Source: Actinosynnema sp. ALI-1.44 (lineage in GTDB: Bacteria > Actinomycetota > Actinomycetes > Mycobacteriales > Pseudonocardiaceae). From it: a DNA stretch of 64,000 nucleotides. Where the stretch lies: NCBI RefSeq assembly GCF_001984155.1, contig NZ_MTQO01000054.1, positions 992,001 through 1,056,000 on the forward strand, given 5' to 3'. The position numbers and the translations under genes are program-made. This document shows, one piece after another, positions 1-9,368 of this stretch. Below the pieces are notes generated by a model. That model saw only the letters and a program-made list of their open reading frames with translations, ran no database searches and was not told the DNA's origin. Every line of letters starts with the position of its first letter. Position 1 is the stretch's first letter.

Positions 1-1203
<1,203 letters not shown>

Positions 1204-1210
1204 TCACGGC

Positions 1211-1708
1211 TCACTTGGCGTGCTGGTCCGGCGCGCGCCGGACCACGTCCATCTCCTGCCGCAAGCGCCAGCTCGTGTCGTCCGCCGAGACCAGGTTGCG
1301 CCAGTGGTAGGACGTCGGCGTGATCGACGAGAAGATCCACCGCACCGACCGGCCGTCGGCCTGGCGGCCGGACAGCACGATCTCGTCGCCTACCGCGCGG
1401 GCGACGAACTGCTGCACGTAACCGGAGGTCGGACCGATCCACGTGGACCGCCACGCCGTGATCCGCGGGTCGTAGAACCGGACGGTCATGCCGAACTCCC
1501 GGCCGGGCACGATCCACACGTCCTGGATCGCCCGGCCCCGCAACGCCCAGCCGAAGTGCCATTCACCCGGCATGGTCCTGGTCGTGCCGTCCTCGAAGTA
1601 GTCGGTCACGGTCAAGTCCCACGAACCGACGAACTGACCGAACAGCATCAGTTCGGCCGCGTGGTCCGGGTGCGGCCCATCGGCCGCGACGATCTCGGCG
1701 ACATTCAC
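1211..1708 (-). CDS. Conserved hypothetical protein, DUF1579-like
   Basis: A 165-residue protein starting at GTG 1708. The order of features (FGQFVGSWDLTVTDY near the N-terminus, then GEWHFGWALRGRAIQDVW, then a GMTVRFYDP block) resembles small beta-barrel proteins annotated as DUF1579 or similar. No signal peptide, membrane segment or catalytic motif is visible, so a soluble lipocalin-like binding protein is only a guess. It lies upstream of argG on the same strand, with a 64-nt gap holding the argG promoter, so it is probably a separate transcript. Confidence 0.75.
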   Translation of the reverse strand: MNVAEIVAADGPHPDHAAELMLFGQFVGSWDLTVTDYFEDGTTRTMPGEWHFGWALRGRAIQDVWIVPGREFGMTVRFYDPRITAWRSTWIGPTSGYVQQFVARAVGDEIVLSGRQADGRSVRWIFSSITPTSYHWRNLVSADDTSWRLRQEMDVVRRAPDQHAK

Positions 1709-1770
1709 GCGTCCAGCATCGGTCGGTGCGCCGTCGCTGTCTTGAAGATCCTTGCGTTCACAGCCGTTCG

Positions 1771-1914
1771 GTGATGGGTGTCGGCGGCAGGCTGGCCGTG
1801 GTGCTCGCGTTCACCTTCGCCGACGGCGTGATCACCGAGATCGACGTGATCGGCGACCGGGACCGGCTCAGCGCCGCCGACCTCTCGGTGCTGCCTCAGA
1901 CGTCAGAGGTGTAG
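1771..1914 (+). pseudogene. Remnant: C-terminal tail of a SigJ-type ECF sigma factor
   Basis: About 47 codons from GTG 1771/ATG 1774 to TAG 1914 read GRLAVVLAFTFADGVITEID followed by a VIGDRDRLSAADLSVLP-like end. This is how the C-terminal SnoaL-like domain of SigJ-type (TIGR02957) sigma factors usually finishes. No sigma region 2 or 4 lies upstream in any plus-strand frame; the preceding DNA is the promoter side of the DUF1579-like gene. The fragment's 3' end overlaps the convergent PaaK-like gene by 19 nt. I read it as a decayed leftover, not a functional small gene. Confidence 0.6.
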
Positions 1915-3269
1915 CGCTGGGGCTTGGTGGCCTTGGCGAGGTTGTCCAGGGTGACCTTCAGCGGGATGTCACCCATCAACGCCGTCAGCGCGCGTGCGAT
2001 CACGTCCGGGCCCGGGGCGCCTGTCTCATGCACCGACAACGTCAACGCGCCGTCGGAACCCTGGTGCAGCTGCCACGCGACCAGGCCGAGCGGCGACAGG
2101 ACGTGGGTGATCTCGATGGAGTTCACCCACGAACCGTTGGTACGCCGGTATCGAACCGGTGCGCGGCCGTCCAAACCGACCAGCACAGGGCCGTAACGCC
2201 AGTCCAGCGCGGCGTGATCACCGGTGCGGTAGCGCAGCAACGGCAGGAGCGGGTTCTCGCCGCACGTCACCGTCACCTCGCCGACCACACCGGGCTCGCA
2301 GCGCCTGCCGTTCTCGTCGAGGATCTCCACGTACAGCCGACGCGGCAGGATCCGGTGCACGTCGTGGTCACGCCACGCGATCAACCCGGCCTCGGTGATC
2401 CCGTACAGGTCGATCACCGGGCAGCCGAACCGGTTCTCCAGCCGTCGCCGGAGCGTGTCGCTCAACGACATCGCGCCGCTGATGACGGCTTTCGGCTTGT
2501 GCCGCAACGGGAGTTCGGCCAGCGCCGCCAGCGAAACGGGGTTCCCGGTGAACACCTCGGGTGCGCAGCTGTCCAAGAAGGACACGCGGTCGTCCGGCGT
2601 GCGCCAGCCGGACGGGTCCAGGTTGACCTTGACGATCCCGGCGCCGTCGAGATAGCCGGAGACCGAGGCGAACTGGTACGCCACCGGCTGCGCGTAGACG
2701 TTCGCCAACGACACCGTGTTCGCCCCGCCGGAGAACGCGACGCCGTGCCTGGCCAGCACGTACTCGATCACGGGCAGGTCGAGCGCGTTGAACTCGGGGC
2801 TCATCGGCACCGTCGCCGCCGGGCCCCGTGACCCCGACGTCCGGTACACGATGAGGTCGGCCAGGTCCGCGTCGTCCGGGACGCACTCGAAAGCCCTTGC
2901 CAGCAGGTCGATCCGGTCGGTGAGCGGCACGTCGGCGAACCGCCGTGGCGTGGTGCGCCCGCGATACCGCGGCACGGTCCGGTAGACCCGGTCGACCAGG
3001 TCCGCTACCCACGGCGGTTCCTGCGTGGACGTCCAGCCGTGGTACCCGGCCCGCAGAGTGTCCTGATAGGACTTCAAGGCGGCGATCGATTCGCTGGTCA
3101 ACCGGTCACCGCAGGCGTGGTTGTACAGCGGGGCGGACGGGTGCGCGCGCAACCGGTCCAGCATGGCGCGGCCGTTCTCGGTCAACGACGGCCAGCGTTC
3201 CGCGTCGGTCAACGCCGTCGCGGCCATCGGCACGTAGTCGGGGACCGGGTAGTCGTCGCGCATGATCAC
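1896..3269 (-). CDS. PaaK/F390-synthetase-like AMP-forming ligase
   Basis: A 457-residue member of the adenylate-forming superfamily closest to phenylacetate-CoA ligase (PaaK) and coenzyme F390 synthetase. Visible motifs are the phosphate-binding loop YRTSGSRGP (142-150), the adenine/acyl motif DLYGITEAG (287-295) and YRTGD (347-351). The usual C-terminal lysine region is poorly recognisable. It would activate a carboxylate as an acyl-AMP; the substrate is unknown. Its GTG start overlaps the TGA of the upstream gene (GTGA), making it the last gene of a five-gene operon with MoxR and VWA proteins. That setting is unusual for a PaaK-like enzyme and suggests a role in modifying a protein or small molecule, not in aromatic catabolism. 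Confidence 0.85.
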   Translation of the reverse strand: MIMRDDYPVPDYVPMAATALTDAERWPSLTENGRAMLDRLRAHPSAPLYNHACGDRLTSESIAALKSYQDTLRAGYHGWTSTQEPPWVADLVDRVYRTVPRYRGRTTPRRFADVPLTDRIDLLARAFECVPDDADLADLIVYRTSGSRGPAATVPMSPEFNALDLPVIEYVLARHGVAFSGGANTVSLANVYAQPVAYQFASVSGYLDGAGIVKVNLDPSGWRTPDDRVSFLDSCAPEVFTGNPVSLAALAELPLRHKPKAVISGAMSLSDTLRRRLENRFGCPVIDLYGITEAGLIAWRDHDVHRILPRRLYVEILDENGRRCEPGVVGEVTVTCGENPLLPLLRYRTGDHAALDWRYGPVLVGLDGRAPVRYRRTNGSWVNSIEITHVLSPLGLVAWQLHQGSDGALTLSVHETGAPGPDVIARALTALMGDIPLKVTLDNLAKATKPQRYTSDV

Positions 3270-3805
3270 ACCTGGCTGTAGCGGGCAGCCGCCTCGCGGG
3301 CCCGTTCCGCTTCCATCGCCCTGCGCACGGCGTCGGCCCGCTGCTCGGCGGCCTTGGCCGCCTCGAGCACCTCGTACCGCCGCACACTGTCCACTGTAGC
3401 CAAACGGTCCGCCGCCTGCTCGGCTGTCTCCCCGGACGGCATCACAGCGAGGGCGAGCATCGCCAGCCTGGCCAGTTCCTCGCGCCGGTCCGGGTCGTGC
3501 ACGAACCGCCGCGGCTCGACCAGGTCCGCCAGCCTCGGCAGGTCGTCGCGCAGGAACCTGACCAGCGGCTCGTGGTCGACCACGGCACCGAACGACGGGT
3601 CGGCCACGAGCCAGCAGGTGATCAGCACGAGCTCACGCCACCGCGGGTTCATGGCCACAAAGGGTCGTGCCGTGACGCTGTCAAGGCCAACCTTGCCCGC
3701 CGAGGTCAGCACGTCGGAGATCACCGCGGGCGCGAACGCCGTGTCGCCGAGGAAGTCGTTCGGCGTCTCGGCGAGGCGCCGGGTGAGCGTGGACAGGACG
3801 ATCAC
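3266..3805 (-). CDS. Unknown operon protein with charged C-terminal helix
   Basis: A 179-residue protein of no family I recognise. I chose GTG 3805 because it overlaps the stop of the VWA gene as GTGA; a longer reading from 3868 would overlap that gene by 67 nt. The first 110 residues look globular and helical (STLTRRLAETPNDFLGD, then MNPRWRELVLITCWLVADPS). The last 45 residues are rich in A, E, R and K and may form a coiled coil (EAAKAAEQRADAVRRAMEAE). No signal peptide is seen. It sits between the HExxH-VWA gene and the PaaK-like gene and is probably a partner or adaptor of that pair. Confidence 0.8.
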   Translation of the reverse strand: MIVLSTLTRRLAETPNDFLGDTAFAPAVISDVLTSAGKVGLDSVTARPFVAMNPRWRELVLITCWLVADPSFGAVVDHEPLVRFLRDDLPRLADLVEPRRFVHDPDRREELARLAMLALAVMPSGETAEQAADRLATVDSVRRYEVLEAAKAAEQRADAVRRAMEAERAREAAARYSQV

Positions 3806-5478
3806 GCGGTGCTCCGTTCGTACTGGGCCCGGCTGAAAGCGGCGGCGAAGTCCACCAGATCCTGCCACCGGGACACGCGGTGCACGTCCCAGTCCGGCAT
3901 CAGCTCGCGGATCCTGGCTTCGTGGAACTCCGTCAGGTTCAGCACCAGCGTGCCACCCGCACCCGCGTCCGCCAGCGCGCGTGCGGCGATCTCACTGCCG
4001 GGCCTGCCGAACTCGTCGGTCAGCTTGACCATCGTGTCCACCCCGTCGTCGGAGATGACCACGATGTGCGCCGGGTCCGTGCGTTCCTCCTCCAGGTAGG
4101 TCCTGCGCAGCATGTGCAACGGGAACGCCGTGCCACGACCGAAGTACCCGGTGAGGACACGCAGGATGTCGTCCTCGTCGCGGACGAAACCCTTCGTGGT
4201 CACGAAATCCCTGGTGCCCGACCAGAGCGTCGCCTGGACCCGTGCGCCGACCCGCAACGCCGACAGCGCCAGGATCGCGCCCGCCAGCGTCAGGTACGAC
4301 ACGGTCTGGCGCGGATCGGGCATCGAACCCGACGAGTCGACGTACAGGTCCAGGTCGACTGGGCGGCGGGACTTCTCCGTGCCCTCGGTCGTACCGAGCA
4401 CGGATTGCACCGTGGTGATTCCCGGGATGACCACGGGCGAGCGGGTCGCGGTGGCGAGCCAGTCGACCGCTTCGAGCGGCTCGCCGACGTCCCACGCGGT
4501 GTGCTCCTCCGGCAACGGTTCGACCGCGAGCGGCTTGGTGCGTACGGGAAAGCGAACCAGGTGCGGGGTGGCGCGTTCCCGGTAGTAGCGGGCCGCCATG
4601 TCCTGCGCCGAGAGGGTGATCCCCAGCTGGCTCAGGATCTGGCCGTATTCGTACGGTTCGCGGAACTGGCCCTCGCCGGACGGGTGCGGCTCGTCGGCGG
4701 GCGCGTCCCGCGGTACGAACTCGTTCACCTCCGGGTCGAGCGCAGGGTGCACGATCACCGCGTCGTCCTGGGCGGTGAGACCCGGGATGTGCGTTTCATC
4801 GCCGACCACGCCGATGCACACACGTCCGCGTGCGCCGGCCAACGCGTCCCCATCCGCGGTGAGGTAGCGGAAGCACAGCGCGGCGAACCCGCCTGCGCCC
4901 CGCAGCCAGTCGGTCGCGTACACGCGCACCAGCCGGGCACACAGCTGTGCGTCGCCTTCGATGTCCTCGGTGACCTCACCCCTGGTCAGGGTGCCGGACT
5001 TCAGCGACCACAGGATCTCGTAGGCGCGCATGTAGAACGTCCACAACGTGGACGGCTCGGCAGTGGTGATCCGCTCGTACAACTCGGCCATCCGCAGTCC
5101 CCGGCTGCGCTGCAGGCGGTCGTTGATCAGCATGTCCGCGTACAGGTTGGCGACCAGTGGCGCGGCCTTCTCGAAGCCCGGGACGCCACGGCGGACACGC
5201 GAGAGCAACCGCGCGTTGTCGGCCAGGTCGGCCGGGCACAGCACGTGGTGGCCGATCTCGTGCGCCATCACCTCGACGGGCATGTCGGTCAGCCCCAGCT
5301 CGGCGACCGCCTGCATGTCGAGCACGACCGTCCGGTCGTCCAGCCGGAACATCGCGAAGCTGCCGGTCAGCCCGGCTTTCCGCGCGTCCGGTGTGGACGC
5401 GCGGTAGTCCGGGTCGTGGACTTTGGTGAACCTGCCCCACGCCCGCAGCGCCTCCGGCCACTTCTCGCGCCAGTTCAA
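3802..5478 (-). CDS. HExxH metallopeptidase-like and VWA domain protein
   Basis: A 558-residue protein. Near residues 73-78 it has HEIGHH in an AHEIGHHVLCPADLADN context, a zincin-type motif. At residues 377-386 is the VWA MIDAS sequence DLYVDSSGSM, followed by a TLWSGTRDF strand and VISDDGVDTM. A metallopeptidase-like N-terminal domain followed by a VWA-like domain is the arrangement of DUF2201-type proteins, which are usually encoded beside MoxR ATPases. The start is chosen at TTG 5478, which overlaps the preceding TGA as TTGA, matching the GTGA junctions elsewhere in this operon. An in-frame TTG at 5550 gives 24 more residues. Whether the protease motif is active cannot be told from sequence. 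Confidence 0.88.
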   Translation of the reverse strand: MNWREKWPEALRAWGRFTKVHDPDYRASTPDARKAGLTGSFAMFRLDDRTVVLDMQAVAELGLTDMPVEVMAHEIGHHVLCPADLADNARLLSRVRRGVPGFEKAAPLVANLYADMLINDRLQRSRGLRMAELYERITTAEPSTLWTFYMRAYEILWSLKSGTLTRGEVTEDIEGDAQLCARLVRVYATDWLRGAGGFAALCFRYLTADGDALAGARGRVCIGVVGDETHIPGLTAQDDAVIVHPALDPEVNEFVPRDAPADEPHPSGEGQFREPYEYGQILSQLGITLSAQDMAARYYRERATPHLVRFPVRTKPLAVEPLPEEHTAWDVGEPLEAVDWLATATRSPVVIPGITTVQSVLGTTEGTEKSRRPVDLDLYVDSSGSMPDPRQTVSYLTLAGAILALSALRVGARVQATLWSGTRDFVTTKGFVRDEDDILRVLTGYFGRGTAFPLHMLRRTYLEEERTDPAHIVVISDDGVDTMVKLTDEFGRPGSEIAARALADAGAGGTLVLNLTEFHEARIRELMPDWDVHRVSRWQDLVDFAAAFSRAQYERSTA

Positions 5479-6392
5479 GAGTGCGCCACGAACATGATCG
5501 AATGGGTCCACGGTGTCGTGACCGCCAGTGTGTTGGACCAGGACGTCCAACTGGTCGCGCCCGCGAGCTGCCGGAAGACGCGCGACTCGCCGTTGCAGGA
5601 CACGGCCCCGTCTCGGGACAGGGTGAGCGTCGGGGCCTGGTGTTGTGGCGTTGCGTTGTCAGCCCTGCGCAGTGCGCCACCGTAGGCATCCGCGTGTACG
5701 CGCCAGGTGTGTGCGCCGTCCGTGGCGTGCAACCGTCCTTCGTGGAGGAACACCGTGGGCGGGCGGGTGAACGTGCCACCGAAGCCGCGGAACGCGCCTA
5801 ATTTGCGCACGATCCGCAGGCCACGGTTGGTGGGCGACCACCACGGGTCGGCTCGCAGCTGGTCGACGTCGTCGGTGAAGGTGAATCCCCGCAGCGTGCC
5901 GGGTGCCAACCGGCTGGCGACATCGAGCGCCGATTCCCGCAGCGCGGCCAGCCCACAGACCCACGCCAGGACCACGCCGAGGTCCAGCAAGGACTCGACC
6001 GTCTCCAGCGACCTGCTGTAGTACTCCAGGTACGTGATCCACTTGTGTGTCGTGGTGCCTGGCTCGGACTCCAGGTGGTGCAGCGCGTTCGCCAACGCCA
6101 CCGAGACCCGCGCCGGGTCCATTCCGACGAACCGCGCCTGGTTGAGCAGGACCCGGTGCAACGAGACGGGCAGGCGGCCGTGGGTGGCGAGCGACAGGTC
6201 CATCAACGCGTCCGTGACCTCGATCGGATCGCCACCGGCCGCGTTCACGATCGGACTGACGAACACCCTCAGGTGCTCGAGGAAAGCGTTTGCGTCCAGG
6301 TTCTTCGACCGGTGCCTGGCCAGCCGGAACTGGGCGTTGTACCGGTCACGATGAGCGGCCAGCGCCTTGAGAAAGGGAGTTACTTCTTCCAT
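5475..6392 (-). CDS. Unknown protein between MoxR and VWA genes
   Basis: A 305-residue protein I cannot assign to a family. ATG 6392 lies inside the last codons of the MoxR gene (13-nt overlap), which indicates translational coupling. The N-terminal 150 residues appear helical (FLKALAAHRDRYNAQFRLAR, YLEYYSRSLETVESLLDLGV). The C-terminal third has short beta-strand-like segments (TVFLHEGRLHATDGAHTWRV, LTLSRDGAVSCNGESRVFRQ). No signal peptide, transmembrane helix or nucleotide-binding motif is seen. Its fixed place between the AAA+ ATPase and the VWA protein suggests that it belongs to the same complex. Confidence 0.8.
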   Translation of the reverse strand: MEEVTPFLKALAAHRDRYNAQFRLARHRSKNLDANAFLEHLRVFVSPIVNAAGGDPIEVTDALMDLSLATHGRLPVSLHRVLLNQARFVGMDPARVSVALANALHHLESEPGTTTHKWITYLEYYSRSLETVESLLDLGVVLAWVCGLAALRESALDVASRLAPGTLRGFTFTDDVDQLRADPWWSPTNRGLRIVRKLGAFRGFGGTFTRPPTVFLHEGRLHATDGAHTWRVHADAYGGALRRADNATPQHQAPTLTLSRDGAVSCNGESRVFRQLAGATSWTSWSNTLAVTTPWTHSIMFVAHS

Positions 6393-7954
6393 CGGAGCCA
6401 CGACCGGTAGTTCACGTAACGCTGGTGCAGGTACTTCAACGCCAACGCGTCGTCGTAGACGTGCCCGTAGAGCTTGCGGTCGCGGCTCCACTCGGCCAGC
6501 AGCGACTCGATCCTGCCGAGCCGTCGCTCCACTTCGGTCTCGCCCACGTCGTCGAGGCCCAGTTCGAACTCGGCGAGCAGGTCACCGACCGGGTCGTGCA
6601 CGTCGAGGTCGAGCCGGTCGTACTCGGCGCAGGCCCGTTCGAACAACGACCGGATCCAGCTGACCCGGTCGGTCCGGTATGGACGCTGACCGGGCTCGTC
6701 GAACGACGGCGACTGGTCGTTGGGTTTGAGCTTGTCGTGCAGCACGAACGGCAGCACCGAAGCCAGGTCGTCCAGACCGACCTCGGGACGGCCGCGGAAA
6801 TACGCCAACGCCTTGGCGTACGTCAGAACACTCTGCAACGACCGCACGGACAACCCAGTGAGCGTCTGGGCGCCGAGGTCAGCCAGGCGGTCGCGGCCGG
6901 TCTCGCTCGCCGACAGCAGGTGCACGTCCACCCCGGCGAGGTTCGCGGTGTCCTTGGTCCGGTACTCGAACTGCTCGCCCGCGGGTTCGAGCAGTTCGAA
7001 CTGGGCGGCGAAGAACTCCAGCCTGCGCCGCACCTCCTTCGGCAGCGGCACGCGCAGGATCTCGGCGTGCATCCGGTCGTGCTCGGCCTCGGTGAACACG
7101 ATCTCCGGCGGCACGACCTCCTCCGGCCGCAACCGCTGCTCGACCCGTTCCTGCAGTTCACCGAGGAACCGGGAGTTGAACGCCAACGCGTGCACCACCA
7201 CGTCGATGCGGTCCTTGAGCGCCTCGATGACCTGGTACGTGCCGCCGCCGCTGTCGTCGTTGGCCGTGAGGTACCAGGCCGAGTCGGCGGACTCGTAGAT
7301 CTGGTCGAACACCTCGGCGTACCCGTCGGACATGAGTGTCAGCAACGCCGACTGGGTGCGGGTGGGGATGCGGTTGTACTCGTCGACGATCTTGACCCGC
7401 ATGCCCAGCCAGGTTCGCCAGGCGACGTCGATATCCGCCAGCCGCTCGGCCTTGATGAGATCTCCGGGCAGGGGAGTGCCCAGCATGTCGGAAATCGTCA
7501 GCTGCGGGTGCCCGTGCTGCATCGCCCTGCGCACGTCCCGCAACGGGTATCCGGCGAGCATACCCATCAGGATCGCGCTGGCCGTCTTGCCCCGGCCGGG
7601 CCCGCCGACCAGCAGACACCGGCGCCGCGTGGCGAACGTGAGCAGCGGGACGAGCACGAAGCTGGAGTAGCTCTGCCCGCTCGGCAGCGACAGCCGCGCC
7701 TTGCTGTCCCCGAGGTGGTAGCTCGCCCCCGGCCCCTCGGCGAACTCCAGGTCGTAGTGCGGGCTGATGATCGCGTGGTTGACGATCCAGAAGTACGCCT
7801 TACGCAGCTTCTCGTCCAAGGACACGGCCGGCGCGCTGCCGAGGCTCAACGGAGTCTCGTACAGCGCGGCGACGTCGAACTCGTCCTGCGGTGGCGCGGT
7901 GCCCGGCAGCGTCGGCGACTGCGACACATGCCGGTAGGTCTGGTTCACCAGCAC
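6380..7954 (-). CDS. MoxR-family AAA+ ATPase
   Basis: A 524-residue AAA+ ATPase, first gene of the five-gene operon. Walker A is GGPGRGKT (117-124) and Walker B with the following helix is VDEYNRIPTRTQSALLTLMS (from about residue 190), typical of MoxR/RavA-like ATPases. A sensor asparagine lies in WYLTANDDS. The protein is longer than classical MoxR (about 330), with an N-terminal extension and a roughly 200-residue helical C-terminal region. MoxR proteins usually act as chaperones with VWA partners, and the VWA protein two genes downstream is the expected partner. The start is GTG 7954. Downstream genes all overlap or nearly overlap, so one transcript is expected. Confidence 0.9.
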   Translation of the reverse strand: MLVNQTYRHVSQSPTLPGTAPPQDEFDVAALYETPLSLGSAPAVSLDEKLRKAYFWIVNHAIISPHYDLEFAEGPGASYHLGDSKARLSLPSGQSYSSFVLVPLLTFATRRRCLLVGGPGRGKTASAILMGMLAGYPLRDVRRAMQHGHPQLTISDMLGTPLPGDLIKAERLADIDVAWRTWLGMRVKIVDEYNRIPTRTQSALLTLMSDGYAEVFDQIYESADSAWYLTANDDSGGGTYQVIEALKDRIDVVVHALAFNSRFLGELQERVEQRLRPEEVVPPEIVFTEAEHDRMHAEILRVPLPKEVRRRLEFFAAQFELLEPAGEQFEYRTKDTANLAGVDVHLLSASETGRDRLADLGAQTLTGLSVRSLQSVLTYAKALAYFRGRPEVGLDDLASVLPFVLHDKLKPNDQSPSFDEPGQRPYRTDRVSWIRSLFERACAEYDRLDLDVHDPVGDLLAEFELGLDDVGETEVERRLGRIESLLAEWSRDRKLYGHVYDDALALKYLHQRYVNYRSWLRWKK

Positions 7955-8008
7955 ATAATGCCGGTTCTGCTCGTGTGGTGTGGCCGGTTCCCCACCACCT
8001 GCCTGGTG

Positions 8009-8199
8009 TCAGACGGGCTGACCGACTTCGTCGAGGAAGGCCCTGAGCCGACCAGGGTCGCGTCCGGTGGGCGACCTGGTGGCCGCGCGCGAGCAGGAGC
8101 CGAGCGGTTGCGGCGCCGATTCCGCTCGTGCCCCGGGTGAATCAGGACCGTCTTTCCAGCGGTCGGTGATGCGCCGGAGTCAGTGAGTGAGGTGTTCAA
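8009..8199 (-). pseudogene. Remnant: N-terminus of a short-chain dehydrogenase
   Basis: On the minus strand a leading segment ends in GKTVLI. In a second frame it continues TRGTSGIGAATARLLLARG, the glycine-rich NAD(P)-binding loop of SDR enzymes. In a third frame it continues GRDPGRLRAFLDEVGQPV up to a TGA at 8009. Joined, these give a normal SDR N-terminus of about 60 residues with two frameshifts, and nothing follows that could be the catalytic half. The remnant fills most of the 300-nt space between the MoxR operon and the ABC permease. Family assignment is by the glycine motif and residue order. Confidence 0.65.
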
Positions 8200-8207
8200 C
8201 GGCCGGA

Positions 8208-8240
8208 AAGGGCGACCACCTCGGCGAGGCGGTCGCCCTT
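8208..8240 (-). terminator. Hairpin terminator after the ABC permease
   Basis: AAGGGCGACC (8208-8217) pairs with GGTCGCCCTT (8231-8240), and the stem continues CCTC/GAGG past one A-C mismatch around a tiny loop. It lies just downstream of the permease stop and, on the minus strand, is followed by TTTCC. It probably ends the 12197-8255 transcript before the MoxR operon. Confidence 0.65.
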
Positions 8241-8254
8241 CCCCCTGCGCGGTG

Positions 8255-9181
8255 CTAGCTCGTGATGTCCTTGCGCGTGAACTTGCGGACGGCGAGAAAC
8301 CCGAAGAACGCCGCGAAGCACACGGCCGAGAACGCGCCCCTCGTCATCTCCGACCAGTCGATGTCGGTGGAGATCAGGTCTGACCAGGCGAACGCGTAGT
8401 GCGTGGGCAGGTAGTTGCGCAGGTCCTCCAACGCGGTGATCTGGTCGAGGATCTGCGAGACGATCGCGACCAGCACCGTGCCGCCGACCGCGCCGAGTGG
8501 AGCGTCGGTGGACACCGAGAGGAACAACGCCAACGCGGCCACCCACAGCAGGTTGATCGCGATGTAGATGGTCGCCGCGTAGATGGCTGTGACGCCGTCG
8601 CCGAACGACACCGCGTCGCCGGTCGGACTGACCGCTTCGCCCGCGCCGTACCAGATCACGCCGATCAGCAACGACACCGACGGCAGCAGCAACAGCGCGA
8701 ACAACGACAGGATCCCTGACGTGATCGCCTTCTGCGCGATCAGCCGATGCCGCGGGATCGGCATCGCCAGCAGGTACTTCAGGCTCGACCAGGACGCTTC
8801 ACTCGCGATCGTGTCGCCGAAGAAGATCGCCACGATCATCGGCAGCAGGAACGTGCCCGACACGAACAACGCGAACACCACGAAGTTCGGCGCACTCGCC
8901 ACCGCGAGGTCGACGAACGTGCCCTGCCTGCGGTTCGGGTTGGACTGTCCGATCTGGAACGCGATCACCAGCACGACCGGCAGCAGCACGAGCAGGCCCA
9001 GCATCAACTGGGTCCGGCGCCTGCGCAGTTGCCTGGCCAGCTCCACCCGGATCCTGAGGGTGCGGCTCGCCTTGTAGCCGACGACCGACCCGTCCGGCTG
9101 GACTTTCAGGTGTTCGTGGGAGGCCGCTTCCTCCATCGCCCCGATGGCCGTGGGGTCAGTGTGCACATTGTTGGTACTCAC
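8255..9181 (-). CDS. ABC-2 type membrane permease
   Basis: A 308-residue integral membrane protein with a hydrophilic N-terminus of about 55 residues. Six hydrophobic segments follow, the first being LGLLVLLPVVLVIAF and then others around FVSGTFLLPMIVAIFFG and LFALLLLPSVSLLIGVIW. The motif SWSSLKYLLAMPIPRHRLI is typical of ABC-2 permeases, where it lies between helices and contacts the ATPase. GTG 9181 follows a strong Shine-Dalgarno sequence (GGAAGGAGAGG). The upstream gene on the same strand ends at 9369 and encodes the ABC ATPase domain, so the two should form one transporter. The substrate is unknown; the fused hydrolase suggests peptide- or ester-containing compounds. Confidence 0.92.
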   Translation of the reverse strand: MSTNNVHTDPTAIGAMEEAASHEHLKVQPDGSVVGYKASRTLRIRVELARQLRRRRTQLMLGLLVLLPVVLVIAFQIGQSNPNRRQGTFVDLAVASAPNFVVFALFVSGTFLLPMIVAIFFGDTIASEASWSSLKYLLAMPIPRHRLIAQKAITSGILSLFALLLLPSVSLLIGVIWYGAGEAVSPTGDAVSFGDGVTAIYAATIYIAINLLWVAALALFLSVSTDAPLGAVGGTVLVAIVSQILDQITALEDLRNYLPTHYAFAWSDLISTDIDWSEMTRGAFSAVCFAAFFGFLAVRKFTRKDITS

Positions 9182-9368
9182 GCCTCTCCTTCCCCCGTCG
9201 ACCGTTCGGGTGATCCCGGAGCCAATGGACCGTTGTCAAATCCAGTTGTCCACAACCGGCCAGTAACCCTTTGACCAGCCTTTACCCCCGATAGACTGGA
9301 GCAGGGACGCCCCCCGGGTTGGGTGGGGGACTGTTTGGTGGGCGTTTTCGGGGTGGGCAGTGGGGATT

